DNA of 64,000 nucleotides from Pseudomonadota bacterium (GCA_018240285.1 JAFEGA010000006.1:230654-294653); one strand, 5' to 3'; numbered from the stretch's first letter, positions 50,682 to 60,422 are shown. Made by a program: numbers and translations. The notes: generated by a model not told the origin, from the letters alone.

Positions 50682-51073
50682 AATATTAAATCCTATATCG
50701 ATTTCGTTTGAAAAGAGCGATGAAGTCATTCTACTATTCGGAAAACCGGATTGATTTTCTCAATATCATTTTTGAGTTTTTATCCTACCCCCTCAAAAAC
50801 TTATCGGAACAAAAACATGAAACCCGCATGAATGCTTGCTTTTCGTGTTCAGACATTTTTTGCTGCCGGTTTTTGTGATGCATGCCGGATTCGATCCGGT
50901 TCAGGAAGCAATGCGCTCTCGAACCTTGCAGGCTCCATCGCTTTGCATCGCGCCAAGAAAAACGGAAGAAACGATTTTGCCAAGGAAAAGGGAAAAACAC
51001 ACTGCGCAATCGCCGCAGTCATGAATTCAGGCAAGATTTTATTATTTAGACCGGCTTTGAATTTGGTGTTGGA
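50682..51073. other. Gene-free stretch after the integrase remnant
   Basis: About 390 bases. Short open frames on both strands (for example 50832-51083 plus) have no recognisable product, no ribosome site and overlap each other. Probably decayed remains of the same island. Confidence 0.5.
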
Positions 51074-51090
51074 CGCATTATAGTAATGCG
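51057..51090 (+). promoter_or_regulatory. Candidate tusA promoter with overlapping palindrome
   Basis: TTGAAT (51057-51062), 16-bp spacer, TATAGT (51079-51084). A perfect 7-bp inverted repeat CGCATTA-TAG-TAATGCG (51074-51090) covers the -10 box, so a repressor could bind there. 24 bp before the tusA ATG. Confidence 0.45.
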
Positions 51091-51113
51091 CCAAAGATTG
51101 ACATGATTGAGAT

Positions 51114-51344
51114 ATGCAGAAGGTAGATAAAGAACTGGATGCGCGCGGCCTGAATTGCCCGTTACCTATTTTGCGCACCAAACAATCGCTGACGGGGATG
51201 AACAGCGGGCAAATTTTGAGAATCGTTGCCACGGATCCAGGTTCCGTGATCGATTTTCAGGTTTTTGCTGAGCAAACCGGAAATGAATTGCTATCGTTAT
51301 CCAAAACGGGGCAAGAGTTTATTTTCTTACTGAAGAAGCGATGA
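51114..51344 (+). CDS. tusA: TusA/SirA-like sulfur carrier protein
   Basis: 76 aa. The active-site motif is LDARGLNCPLPILRTKQSL, with the Cys that carries persulfide sulfur. TusA-type proteins pass sulfur to tRNA thiolation, molybdopterin synthesis or sulfur oxidation. It is alone here, so the pathway is not determined. Confidence 0.92.
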   Translation: MQKVDKELDARGLNCPLPILRTKQSLTGMNSGQILRIVATDPGSVIDFQVFAEQTGNELLSLSKTGQEFIFLLKKR

Positions 51345-51408
51345 GTGTGTAGGTCCGATTAAGCTGCCGGCTAATGCAACGAGACGCAGCAGAAAGATCA
51401 GAGCCAGA

Positions 51409-51936
51409 TCATTCATGAAGCGGATTGTAGCTGTCGCGGCGTTTGAATAACCATAGTGCACTCAAACCGGCCAGCAGCAAAGACCAAGTTTCCGGTTCCG
51501 GAACGCGATCTGCTGATTCGGAACTGAGTTGCTCCAAGGTATGGGATATACTTGGTATTGGTCCGGAACGGTTGATTTCAAAGGCGATGCCGCCTGTTTG
51601 ATACCAGTTGAAATCGGCAATGTTGGATACATCCAAGCCGAATAACAGCAGTTCTTCCGATATGACGGGTATCGTATTAATACCCGATTGCCTGTAATAG
51701 AGTGGAATTAGTGGATTTAACGGTGCTGCAGAGGAGGGAGTTTGAATTTGCCCCGCTACACCCGGTGTATCCAGATCTTCTGCAGCCGTTACCACGGTAA
51801 ATTTTCTGGGTGTCGGCGCATTAAAGTTATCGAGTACCAGAGATGCGGGCAATACCGGACTTGTGAATAACAAACCTAGGATACTGAATAGGCTAAATGT
51901 GTGAACAAATTTAGATGAAAAGAAACACATCGGCAT
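51409..51936 (-). CDS. PEP-CTERM sorting-signal protein
   Basis: 175 aa. Signal peptide, a polar secreted body (VLDNFNAPTPRKFTVVTAAE), and a C-terminal sorting signal: VPEPETWSLLLAGLSALWLF followed by basic residues KRRDSYN. Such proteins are processed by an exosortase (EpsH/XrtA) and end up in the exopolysaccharide matrix or at the surface. The tail after KRR is longer than usual. No exosortase gene is in this window. Confidence 0.85.
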   Translation of the reverse strand: MPMCFFSSKFVHTFSLFSILGLLFTSPVLPASLVLDNFNAPTPRKFTVVTAAEDLDTPGVAGQIQTPSSAAPLNPLIPLYYRQSGINTIPVISEELLLFGLDVSNIADFNWYQTGGIAFEINRSGPIPSISHTLEQLSSESADRVPEPETWSLLLAGLSALWLFKRRDSYNPLHE

Positions 51937-52315
51937 CTATCTATATTTCCTTGTACTGGAGAAGTGTAAAAATTTAGTTCAACTTGTTGAGGGAGCTCTG
52001 AAAAACTATTGCACTCAGCTACGCTATATTGGGATCAGATTAGAATATTCATTACCCGCTCGAGAACTGCACTTTCTCGTTTGCTCTTGTCTTACTTGGT
52101 TATCGTTCAGTTTCCTTATTTTTATTGATAGCGCCCGTTATTATAAAAAAAACGAGTGTGACTGTCTGTGAGAAAAATCACCACTTGAATGGTAAAGTTC
52201 TGACTGCCAGACCGGTTATTTTGTATTTTCAGAATACTGAGATAGTTCCCAAGCGTCATTAAGGAGTCTTTGAGAAAGATACGATGCTAAAGCAAGGTAG
52301 CTTTTGGGAGTTTCT
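51937..52315. other. Intergenic stretch with a probable diverged MITE copy (about 51994-52115)
   Basis: No gene seen. From 51999 the sequence reads TGAAAAACTATTGC, then GCTACG (52019), TTCATTA (52048), AACTGCACTTTCTCG (52065-52079) and TTGCTCTTGT. In the same order the intact element at 12445-12584 has GAAAAACTAT, GCTACG, CTCATTTATT, AACTGCGCTTTTTCG and TTGCTTTGT. The ends are degraded, so the limits are approximate. Confidence 0.5.
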
Positions 52316-53683
52316 TTAGCCTCCGGCAACGGTCATGCGGTCGATCAACACCGAGCCGCACTGTTTCGATCCGCGCACCACGACATCGTTGCCGATCGCG
52401 GCGATGCCCTGAAACATATCCTTCAAATTACCGGCGATGGTAATTTCTTCCACCGGATAACTGATGACGCCGTTTTCGACCCAGAAACCGGAAGCGCCGC
52501 GCGAATAATCACCGGTTACGGCGTTGATGCCGTGACCGAGTAATTCAGTGACTAACAAGCCGTTGCCCATCTGCTTCAATAGCGCGTCAAAGCTCATTGC
52601 CGCACTGTTTTGCATGATCAGATTATGTGTACCGCCTGCGTTGCCGGTGGTGCGCATGCCGAGTTTGCGCGCAGAATAACTGCCCAGGAAATAACCCTGC
52701 ACGACACCGTTTTCCACCACGTTGCGGTCGACGGTGGCGACGCCGTCGTCGTCAAACGGACCGCTCGCCAAGCCTTTGTGCAGATGCGGGCGTTCCAGAA
52801 TTTGAATATCCGGCGCAAAAACCTGCTGACCAATGCTGTCCAGCAAGAAAGAAGATTTACGATACAAGCTGCCGCCGCTGACGGCACTCGCGAAATGTCC
52901 GATCAAGCCGGAAGCGATCGGCGCTTCAAACAGAACCGGCACCTCACGGGTATCGATTTTACGCGCGCCCAGACGCGCCGCGCTGCGCTTGCCCGCTTTT
53001 TCCCCGATGCTTTGCACCGTTTCCAGATCGGCAGCATCGCGTGCCACGCTGTACCAGTAATCGCGCTGCTTGCTGTCGCCTTGCTCGGCGATCATCGCGC
53101 AACTGACGCTGTGGCGCGACAACGGGTAACCGCCCATGAATCCCAGGCTGTTGGCGTAAATAAACTGCGACTCGCTGACGGAAATAGTCGCGCCTTCGGA
53201 ATTGGTGATGTGCTTGTCCGCCGCAAATGCGGCTTGCTCGCAGCTTTTCGCCAGCTCAATCGCTTCTTCGACGCTGATTTGCCACGGGTAGTACAAATTC
53301 AAATCCGGATAGTTTTTGGCCAGCAATTCCGCTTCCGCCAGTCCGGCGCAATCGTCGTCCGCGGTATAACGCGCAATCGACAATGCCGCCGCCACGGTAT
53401 CGCTGATTGCCTGCGGCGAGAAATCCGACGTGCTGGCATGGCCGCGCTTTTGTCCGATATACACCGTCACGGACAATCCTTTGTCGCGGTTGTATTCGAT
53501 CGTTTCCACCGCATCCCGCCGCACCGTGACGGTCTGGCCGAAGCCGTCGGAAACGTTGGTTTCGCAAGCGCTGGCGCCGCCTTTTTGGGCGTGTTGCAAA
53601 ATGTCGCGGGCGATTTGCTGCAGCGTGCTGATGGAATAGGAAAAGCGGGTATCGGAAGCGGTCAAGTCATTCATGTTGTGCAA
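52316..53683 (-). CDS. pmbA: PmbA/TldE, metalloprotease subunit
   Basis: 455 aa, non-catalytic partner of TldD in the heterodimeric protease that trims peptides such as microcin B17 precursors. Motifs FGQTVTVRRDAVETIEYNRD, GTHNLIMQ and LLVTELLGHGINAVTGDYSR are those of PmbA. Divergent from darP, a common pair in betaproteobacteria. Confidence 0.95.
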   Translation of the reverse strand: MHNMNDLTASDTRFSYSISTLQQIARDILQHAQKGGASACETNVSDGFGQTVTVRRDAVETIEYNRDKGLSVTVYIGQKRGHASTSDFSPQAISDTVAAALSIARYTADDDCAGLAEAELLAKNYPDLNLYYPWQISVEEAIELAKSCEQAAFAADKHITNSEGATISVSESQFIYANSLGFMGGYPLSRHSVSCAMIAEQGDSKQRDYWYSVARDAADLETVQSIGEKAGKRSAARLGARKIDTREVPVLFEAPIASGLIGHFASAVSGGSLYRKSSFLLDSIGQQVFAPDIQILERPHLHKGLASGPFDDDGVATVDRNVVENGVVQGYFLGSYSARKLGMRTTGNAGGTHNLIMQNSAAMSFDALLKQMGNGLLVTELLGHGINAVTGDYSRGASGFWVENGVISYPVEEITIAGNLKDMFQGIAAIGNDVVVRGSKQCGSVLIDRMTVAGG

Positions 53684-53761
53684 TCGGGATGAAAATATAT
53701 GCGAATCTCAAACGAGGAAGATATGATAACAGCTTCTTGACACCGCATTACACAGGTTACC

Positions 53762-54274
53762 GTGCAAAAAGAACCAGAATACGACGATACAGAAGCAATC
53801 GAACCGAGTAAAACGCAACGCAAAAAAGACATGCACGCCTTGCAAGCCATCGGCGAGCAACTGGTGGAACTCGATCCCAAGAAACTGGCCGAGTTTGATC
53901 TGCCGGAAATTTTGGTAGACGCCATCGCGCTGGCCCGGCCGATGCAAAAACACGGCGCGCGCCGGCGGCAGCTGCAATACATCGGCCGCCTGATGCGCGA
54001 AATCGATGCGTCGCCAATCCAGGAAAAGCTCGACTCCTGGCAACAAAACTCCAAACACCAAACCGTCCGGCTGCATCAACTGGAACGCTGGCGTGAACGC
54101 TTGCTGAGCGATGAACACGCGCTCACCGAATTCGCCAAACAATACCCGCAAGCCGATTTACAGCGCCTGCGGCTGCTGATCCGCAACGCGCAAAAGGAAA
54201 AAGCCGCCGAAAAACCACCGAAGAATTTCCGGCTGCTGTTTCAGGAGTTGCAGGGGGTTATTGTTGAGGCTTGA
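53762..54274 (+). CDS. darP: DarP (YjgA), ribosome-associated assembly factor
   Basis: 170 aa DUF615 protein binding late 50S precursors. EPSKTQRKKDMHALQAIGEQ and RRRQLQYIGRLMREIDASPI are family hallmarks. Starts with GTG. Divergent from pmbA with a 78-bp gap. Confidence 0.93.
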   Translation: MQKEPEYDDTEAIEPSKTQRKKDMHALQAIGEQLVELDPKKLAEFDLPEILVDAIALARPMQKHGARRRQLQYIGRLMREIDASPIQEKLDSWQQNSKHQTVRLHQLERWRERLLSDEHALTEFAKQYPQADLQRLRLLIRNAQKEKAAEKPPKNFRLLFQELQGVIVEA

Positions 54275-54332
54275 TTATCACGTAAAAGTGATTTCCAATG
54301 AACTAAGCGAAATCTAACTCTGATTGGCAATT

Positions 54333-55061
54333 ATGAGAATCGTGAGCTGGAACTGTAATGGTGCTTTAAGGAAGAAGCTTGACATACTTTCCACACTTGA
54401 CCCGGACATCTGCATTATTCAAGAATGTGAGGATCCCGCAAGGTGCCCGGATGTTTCATACCGTAAATGGGCGCAAAACCATCTGTGGGTCGGCGGCAAT
54501 AAGAACCGGGGATTGGGAGTTTTCGCAAAACCAGATATATCTTTGGAACCAGTGAGTCTTGATCCCGGCTCGCTTGAATTGTTTCTTCCTTGCATCGTAG
54601 CCAATCGAATTTCGTTGCTAGCAACGTGGACCCGGCAGGCAAATTCTCCGACATTTCGTTATATTGGTCAGCTCTGGAAGTACCTGCAACAACATCAGCA
54701 TTTCCTTACGCAACCAGAATCGATTCTTATCGGCGATCTAAACAGTAACACATGTTGGGATGCTTGGGATCGCTGGTGGAATCATAGCGATGTCGTGCGA
54801 CAGCTACAGGAAATCGGCTTAAGAAGTCTTTACCATCATGAGCGGAGCGAGGAACAGGGCAAGGAGAATACACCTACTTTTTTCATGTATCGGCGTTCAG
54901 ACAAGCCATATCATATTGATTATGCGTTTCTGTCAGAAATTCTATTAGAAAGAGCCTCCTTGGAAGTCGGTACTCCCTCTCACTGGATCGAGAATAGTGA
55001 TCACATGCCAATTATTGTGCACATAGCTGATAACGCTGGACCCAAGAAAAATCGCTGCTAA
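54333..55061 (+). CDS. Endonuclease/exonuclease/phosphatase-family protein
   Basis: 242 aa from the ATG at 54333. Begins MRIVSWNCNGALRKKLDIL, then ICIIQECEDP (metal-binding Glu), ILIGDLNSNTCWD and a C-terminal SDHMPIIVHI: the Asn, Glu, Asp-Asn and Asp-His of the EEP fold. No signal peptide. ExoIII-like nucleases and phosphodiesterases share this fold, so the substrate is open. It often travels in accessory regions and stands beside the R-M remnant. Confidence 0.85.
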   Translation: MRIVSWNCNGALRKKLDILSTLDPDICIIQECEDPARCPDVSYRKWAQNHLWVGGNKNRGLGVFAKPDISLEPVSLDPGSLELFLPCIVANRISLLATWTRQANSPTFRYIGQLWKYLQQHQHFLTQPESILIGDLNSNTCWDAWDRWWNHSDVVRQLQEIGLRSLYHHERSEEQGKENTPTFFMYRRSDKPYHIDYAFLSEILLERASLEVGTPSHWIENSDHMPIIVHIADNAGPKKNRC

Positions 55062-55249
55062 AGTTCAAGCAATAGAATACTCACCAGAATGCAAGATGGT
55101 TGTTGATATGCGAATATCGTGTAACTCATCTAAGGCAATTTCAGACAATGTGAATGCCGGTTTACGCTTTGAAGTCGCAAATCTAACGTATATTTTTTAG
55201 TGATTGAATCATCATCGGTACAATCAAAAAGCGAACCGGATTTGCCGTC

Positions 55250-55269
55250 ATTCTCGCGAATGCGGGAAT
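55250..55269. repeat. dRS3-like palindromic repeat
   Basis: ATTCTCGCGAATGCGGGAAT: imperfect inverted repeat with one mismatch, in the context GTCATTCTCGCGAATGCGGGAATCC that is scattered in many betaproteobacterial genomes and resembles the neisserial dRS3 repeat (ATTCCC-N8-GGGAAT). Confidence 0.7.
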
Positions 55270-55306
55270 CCAATAATCCACAGTCACGACGAATGATACC
55301 GTGCAC

Positions 55307-55338
55307 GGTGGGTTACGCGATGAAACCGCTAACCCACC
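55307..55338. repeat. REP-like palindrome at the mod truncation point
   Basis: GGTGGGTTA (55307-55315) and TAACCCACC (55330-55338), perfect 9-bp arms. The reading frame of the truncated methyltransferase begins inside this repeat, so the break lies here. Confidence 0.75.
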
Positions 55339-56320
55339 CTACAACGACGCATTGACGGAATGGCAAGTGCCGTTCGATTTCCCCGTAGACTGGCCGGAAG
55401 CGGCGAGCAAACCGTTCGACGATTTCCACGCTGCGCGGCAGGCGATGCAGAAGAGAATGGACGATTCGATTGCGGCGCATGCCGATTCCGAGATTTTGTA
55501 CGACCAACCGGCGGTGTCGAAAAGAAAATTGCGCATTACCGGGCCGTTCACGGTGGAAGCGGTGCCGTTTGCCACCGTGCTCGGGTTGGACGAAGCCGAG
55601 CAGCCGAAGCAGGCGGATGTGGCGGTGGCGCGTTCCGGCGCGAAATACATCCACGCTACCGGCACGGTGGCGGAAAGCGGCGACAAGGTGGCGGTGAGCT
55701 TCGGGCCGGAACATGCAGCATTGGAACAGCGGCAGGTGGAAATCGCCATGCGCGAAGCGGGCGAATTGTTTCCGCTGCCGAAACTGCTGGTGTTTTGCGC
55801 GTTTACGTTCGACCCGGAAGCGGCCAAGGACATCGACAACATCAAGGGGATCACCACGCTGAAAGCACAGATGAACACCGATTTGCTGACTGAGGATCTG
55901 AAAAAAGGCCGCGCCAGCAACGAATCATTCTGGCTCATGGGGCAGCCGGATGTGCTGGTGCAAAAACTTAAAGATGGACAATTCCAGGTTGAAGTGCGCG
56001 GCTTTGATTATTTCGATACCAAAACCGGTGAGCTGAAATCCGGCGGCAAGAAGAACATTGCAATGTGGGCGCTGGATACCGATTACGATAACCGCTTGCT
56101 TTTTCCTCGCCAGGTGTTTTTCCCGCTGGCGGGGGCAAAGGATGGCTGGAACAAATTGCGCAAGGATATCCGCGCCGAACTCAATGGAGATCTGCTGGAG
56201 CAATTCCACGGCACGGTGTCACTGCCGTTTACTGCCGGAGAAAACGAATGCATTGCGGTCAAAATTGTCGATGACCGTGGCATCGAATCGCTCAAAGTGA
56301 TTCGCTTGGATACGGTGTAA
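55339..56320 (+). pseudogene. C-terminal remnant of a type III-like DNA methyltransferase (Mod)
   Basis: The open frame (from GTG 55301) reads about 325 residues that match the C-terminal part of large site-specific DNA methyltransferases paired with BPTD_3080-type Res proteins (EWQVPFDFPVDWPEAASKPF; LRITGPFTVEAVPFATVLG). The catalytic N-terminal half, including any DPPY motif and SAM site, is missing; the frame starts in a REP palindrome. The first residues (MHGGLRDETANPP) come from repeat sequence. It cannot methylate as it stands. Only 8 bp separate it from the res start. The region is richer in GC than its surroundings. Confidence 0.7.
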
Positions 56321-56328
56321 CCATTCCC

Positions 56329-59170
56329 ATGACTGGCAAACCTTCGTCGCTGATCATCAATTCGCCGTACGAAAAGCCTGATCGCTACTGGGATCAGGAC
56401 GATAACGGCAAATTGCTCAGCATCCAACCGGGCCGCCGTCCGGCGGCGTATGAATTGTACGATACGCGCACCAACACCCGGCGGGTGGAAAAGCTGGCGC
56501 GCGTCAACGCCATCCGCGAGCGGTTGGATGCCTGGCGCGAAGCCGGTTGGCCCGGCGTGACCAGCGTGACGCGGCAATTACTGGAGCATTGGTTTGATCG
56601 CGGCGAATGGAACAGCGAGGAAAAACGCTGGATCGGCGGCCCTCGGCAGTATCCGTTTTATTTTTGCCAGCTGGAGGCGATTGAAGCACTGATCTGGTGG
56701 CTGGAAGCACCGCAAGACTTCAGGCAAGGGATTTTTCTGCCGGGCGACGGCGGGCCGTGGGAGCGCATTTGCAACAAAATGGCGACCGGCTCGGGTAAAA
56801 CCTCGGTGATGGCATTGATCATCACCTGGCAAGCGCTGAACGCGCTGCATTATCCGAAAGACAGCCGCTTTTCCAAGGCGGTGCTGATCGTGACGCCGGG
56901 GCTGACGGTCAAAAGCCGTTTGCAGGTGCTGTATCCCGGCCATGACAAAAATGTCTACGACGAATTCCGCCTGTGCCCGAACGAGGCGCTGCGGCAGCGG
57001 CTGAATCAGGCCGAGTTGCTGATCGAGAATTGGCACACGTTGATGCCGCTGAAGGAGCAAGACCGCTCGGTGGTCAAGAAAGGCCGCGAAAGCGATGAGG
57101 CGTTCACCCGCCGTGTGCTGGGCAGATTGGCGGCGCACAAATCTAATCGTGATCAACGACGAAGCACACCACGCTTACCGCAAACCGGCGGAACTGAAAA
57201 TCAGCAAGAAGGAAGCGGAGGAACTGGGCATCGATTTGGACGAGGCGACGCGTTGGATCGACGGCTTGGATCGCATCCATAAAACCCGGCGCATCCGCCG
57301 CTGCTTCGATCTGTCGGCGATGCCGTTCGCACCGACCGGCAAGACCAATACCGAGGCCGGGTTGTTTTCGTGGATCATTTCCGATTTCGGCTTGAACGAT
57401 GCCATCGAAGCCGGTTTGGTGAAAACGCCGCGTATCGTGGTGCGCGACGATGCGTTGCCGAACGCCAAGAGTTACCGCAGCAAGCTGTATCACTTGTACC
57501 GCGAGGCCGAAGTCAGCCAGGATTTGAACCGCAAAGCGGCGGTGACTGATCCGCTGCCCGATCTGGTGCAAAAAGCGTATGCGATTCTGGCGTACGACTG
57601 GCGCGAGACCGCTCAAGCGTGGGCGAACAGCGAACATACCATCCCGCCGGTGTTGTTGACGGTGTGCAACCGCACCGAAACGGCGGCGCGCATCGAGCAA
57701 TTTTTCAACAGCGGTGATTGTTTGATCAAAAGTACGCAAGCGCCGGAGAAAACGCTGCGGGTTGATTCGCGCGTGCTGGAAAAAGCCGAATGCGGCGAAA
57801 CCGTGACCAAAGATGCCGACTATGAGCAGCGCTTGACGGCAATCATCGAGGCTGCCGGATTGCCGTCCGACAAAGCGCAAGATTTACTGGCATTGAAACA
57901 GCAGGAGCAATTGCGCGCGCTGGTCGATAGCGTCGGCAAACGCGGGCAGCCGGGGCAGCGTTTGCAGAATGTCATTTCGGTGGCAATGCTGTCGGAAGGC
58001 TGGGACGCGGCGAATGTGACACACATCATGGGATTGCGTGCGTTTACCAGTCAATTGCTGTGTGAGCAGGTGATCGGGCGCGGTTTGCGGCGTGTGGCGC
58101 ACGACATGGATGAGCAAGGCTTGCTGCTGCCTGAGTACGTCAATATTTTCGGCGTGCCGCTGTCGATTTTCCAGGAAATCAGCGAGGATGGCGGAATCGA
58201 GTTGCGGCCGCCGAAGCCGAGCGTGCGCGTCGAAGTGGAGCCGGATCGCAATCATCTGGAAATCCGCTGGCCGAATATCCAGCGCATCGATCATGTATTG
58301 AAGCCGGAACTGGTACTGGATTGGGATCGCGTCGAAGCATTGACGCTCGATCCGATGCAAACACCGCTGAATGCTGAAGTGGCGCCGTCGCTGACTGGTT
58401 TTGCCAATCTGGCGATGGCATCGGAAATCGATCTGGAGCAGGCGGTGGAGGATTTTCGTTTGCAGAACTTAATCTTTCGGGCGGCGAGGAAGTTGTACCT
58501 GCAAAACGCAGATAGTTTCGGCGGCGACAAAGCATTTCTAGCCGTTCAACTGATCCGCATCATCGAGCAATTCTTGAACAGCGACAAATTGAACATTCCA
58601 AGCCTGTGGCATCAGGACCCGGTGCGCAGACAAATTTTGTTCGCGCTAAATATCAATACCGTGGTCGCGCATGTCAGCCGGTTTGTCAGCGCGCAAAATA
58701 CCGAAAAGCTCGAAGCCGTGTTCGACGAATCGTTTCCGATCGGCTCGACGGCACGCATGCGGTCATGGTTGACGACTCGGCCGTGTCAGGCGACGGTGCG
58801 CTCGCAAATCAGCCACGTGGTGTACGACAGTACGTGGGAGACGGTGGTGGCCAATTTGTGCGAAAAAGAACCGCACGTACTGGCGTGGGCCAAGAACGAC
58901 CATCTGGATTTTGTCATCCGCTATTTGTGGCGCGGTTCTTCGCGCAATTTTGTGCCGGATTATCTGATTCGATTAAGCAACGGCAAAATGCTGGTGCTGG
59001 AAGTGAAAGGCGTTGATGACGAGCGCAACCGGGTGAAGCGCGCTGCGATGGTGGTCTGGATCAAGACAGTCAACGAACAGGGCGGTTTCGGGCAGTGGTG
59101 CTTCGATGTGGTGTTTGAACCTGCAAGAACCCGCGATGTGATTTTGCAATATGCAGGGATTGCTGGCTAG
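56329..59170 (+). pseudogene. Type III-like restriction endonuclease Res, frameshifted
   Basis: Two overlapping frames make one protein of about 946 aa. The first (56329-57282) has IINSPYEKPDRYWDQDDNGK and Walker A MATGSGKTSVMAL; the second (effective from about 57135 to 59170) has VINDEAHHAYRK (DEAH box), SF2 helicase motif VISVAMLSEGWDAANVTHIM and VIGRGLRR, and a C-terminal PD-(D/E)XK nuclease (FVPDYLIRL then LVLEVKG). The frame changes at about 57136-57143 (CACAAATC), where one extra A would explain it. Without the shift the helicase and DEAH parts cannot join, so the enzyme is presumably dead. BPTD_3080-type family. Confidence 0.8.
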
Positions 59171-59270
59171 TACATCTGTCCTAGAAAAAGAGGCGGCGAT
59201 TCCTATGTTCTTAGAAATTTCTTTGCTGTATTTTTAAAAATTATCAAGAAAGAACATTAAGGGGGAAGAG

Positions 59271-59864
59271 ATGAAACAATGGATGGGATTTTTAGCTGCG
59301 GTTTTAATCACGGCGCCAATGCAACAGGCATTAGCGGCTACAACTGTCGTCGAAGTGAAAGCGTTGGAAAATTCGACTGGCGGCGGTAGCGGGGCTTCGG
59401 TATCGGTAATCGCGGGTAATTCATTCTCGGTTTCCGTGGATCCGCTGGATTTATGGAGTGCCGGTGCTCTGCCTCGCTGGTCTAATGCCGATGGTTTGGC
59501 GGGGCCATTATTTGCAACCGGTTTTCCGGATACCAATGGTGACGATCCGGGCGTTCCTGTTGGAACATTGATCGGTGGGGATTTTGGTTTGCTGAATTTG
59601 GGCGGTTTGTCAGCGCCTCATGGGACGCTGGTCGGTCAATGGGGAAGCGGCGGTAACTATTTTGCAATCGGCACTTCCTATGCCAGCATCGCGCTTGAGA
59701 ATACGCTGAATTTATTCTATTTCGATAGTAACAATGGTGATAACTCGGGGAGTATTTTGGCGACGGTGACAGCCGTTCCGGAGCCTGAGACTTACGTGAT
59801 GTTGCTGGCGGGTCTGGGATTACTGGGTTTTGCGGTAAACCGCAAAAAATTACCTCACGCTTGA
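59271..59864 (+). CDS. PEP-CTERM sorting-signal protein
   Basis: 197 aa. Signal peptide ending QALAA, a Gly/Ser-rich body with GDDPGVPVGTLIGGDFGLLN, and a classical C-terminal signal VPEPETYVMLLAGLGLLGFA ending in basic NRKKLPHA. Exported and sorted by an exosortase. Second protein of this kind in the window. GGGGGAAGAG purine tract precedes the ATG. Confidence 0.88.
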   Translation: MKQWMGFLAAVLITAPMQQALAATTVVEVKALENSTGGGSGASVSVIAGNSFSVSVDPLDLWSAGALPRWSNADGLAGPLFATGFPDTNGDDPGVPVGTLIGGDFGLLNLGGLSAPHGTLVGQWGSGGNYFAIGTSYASIALENTLNLFYFDSNNGDNSGSILATVTAVPEPETYVMLLAGLGLLGFAVNRKKLPHA

Positions 59865-59892
59865 TGCTGATTTTTCTCGACAAGGACCGTGA

Positions 59893-59921
59893 GTCGGAAG
59901 CGGCGTTAGCCGTATTCCGAC
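59893..59921. repeat. REP-like palindrome with nested inverted repeat
   Basis: GTCGGAA (59893-59899) and TTCCGAC (59915-59921), enclosing GGC-GTTA-GCC. The core GCGGCGTTAGCCGTATTCCGAC is a widespread intergenic repeat in related genomes. Confidence 0.7.
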
Positions 59922-59974
59922 GAATGTATCCCTACCGACTTTTCCCCATGCTGAACTGAGCCCGCGAAGCCGGG

Positions 59975-60422
59975 CTAGCCAATGCTTTTGACTATGACGA
60001 TATCGCCAAAGCGTTCAAAATTATTGGTGTTATGGGTAAGGATGGCCTGAATACCGTAGGCTAGCATCGTGGCGATGATATTGGCATCGTGGATTTTTTT
60101 GCCGCCGGTTTCGTAGTGCGTCATCAAGTTCAGAGTTTTTCTGTCACCACTCGGTTGTCATCTGTACATTGAATTGTTCCAGAAACCGGCTTAACTGAGT
60201 CAAAACTGTTTGTTTCGGCACTGCGCCAAAGGCCTGTGGCCGGGTCAAGGTGGCTAGATACTACCGGATCACTTGGTGGCTGATCCAGAGTTCCCGTCCG
60301 TCTTCAAAGGCGGTCGTGATAGCAGCCAAGGCGTTTTTATGGAGCAGTGCTTCCAGCACATTGGCATACACCAGTGTGTTGGCGTCGATGAACAGCGCGC
60401 CGTCAGCGCCTTTAACGGCCAT
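59975..60422 (-). pseudogene. VapC-like PIN-domain toxin, broken
   Basis: Expected length about 149 aa. The N-terminal part from 60422 reads ADGALFIDANTLVYANVLEA (first acidic residue of the PIN site), then an amber codon (TAG, 60261-60263) between ISHQVIR and YLATLTRPQ, then TGA at 60144-60146. The C-terminal part is in another frame (60124-59975): GGKKIHDANIIATMLAYGIQ and LTHNTNNFERFGDIVIV, holding the remaining acidic residues. So there is one in-frame stop and at least one frameshift. The start overlaps the antitoxin end. Confidence 0.75.

Noticed and set aside
50832..51232. Open frames on both strands between the integrase remnant and tusA
   Set aside because: They overlap each other, have no ribosome site and no recognisable product.
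52610..53692. 360-codon open frame opposite pmbA
   Set aside because: Shadow of pmbA in high-GC DNA, with no recognisable domain.
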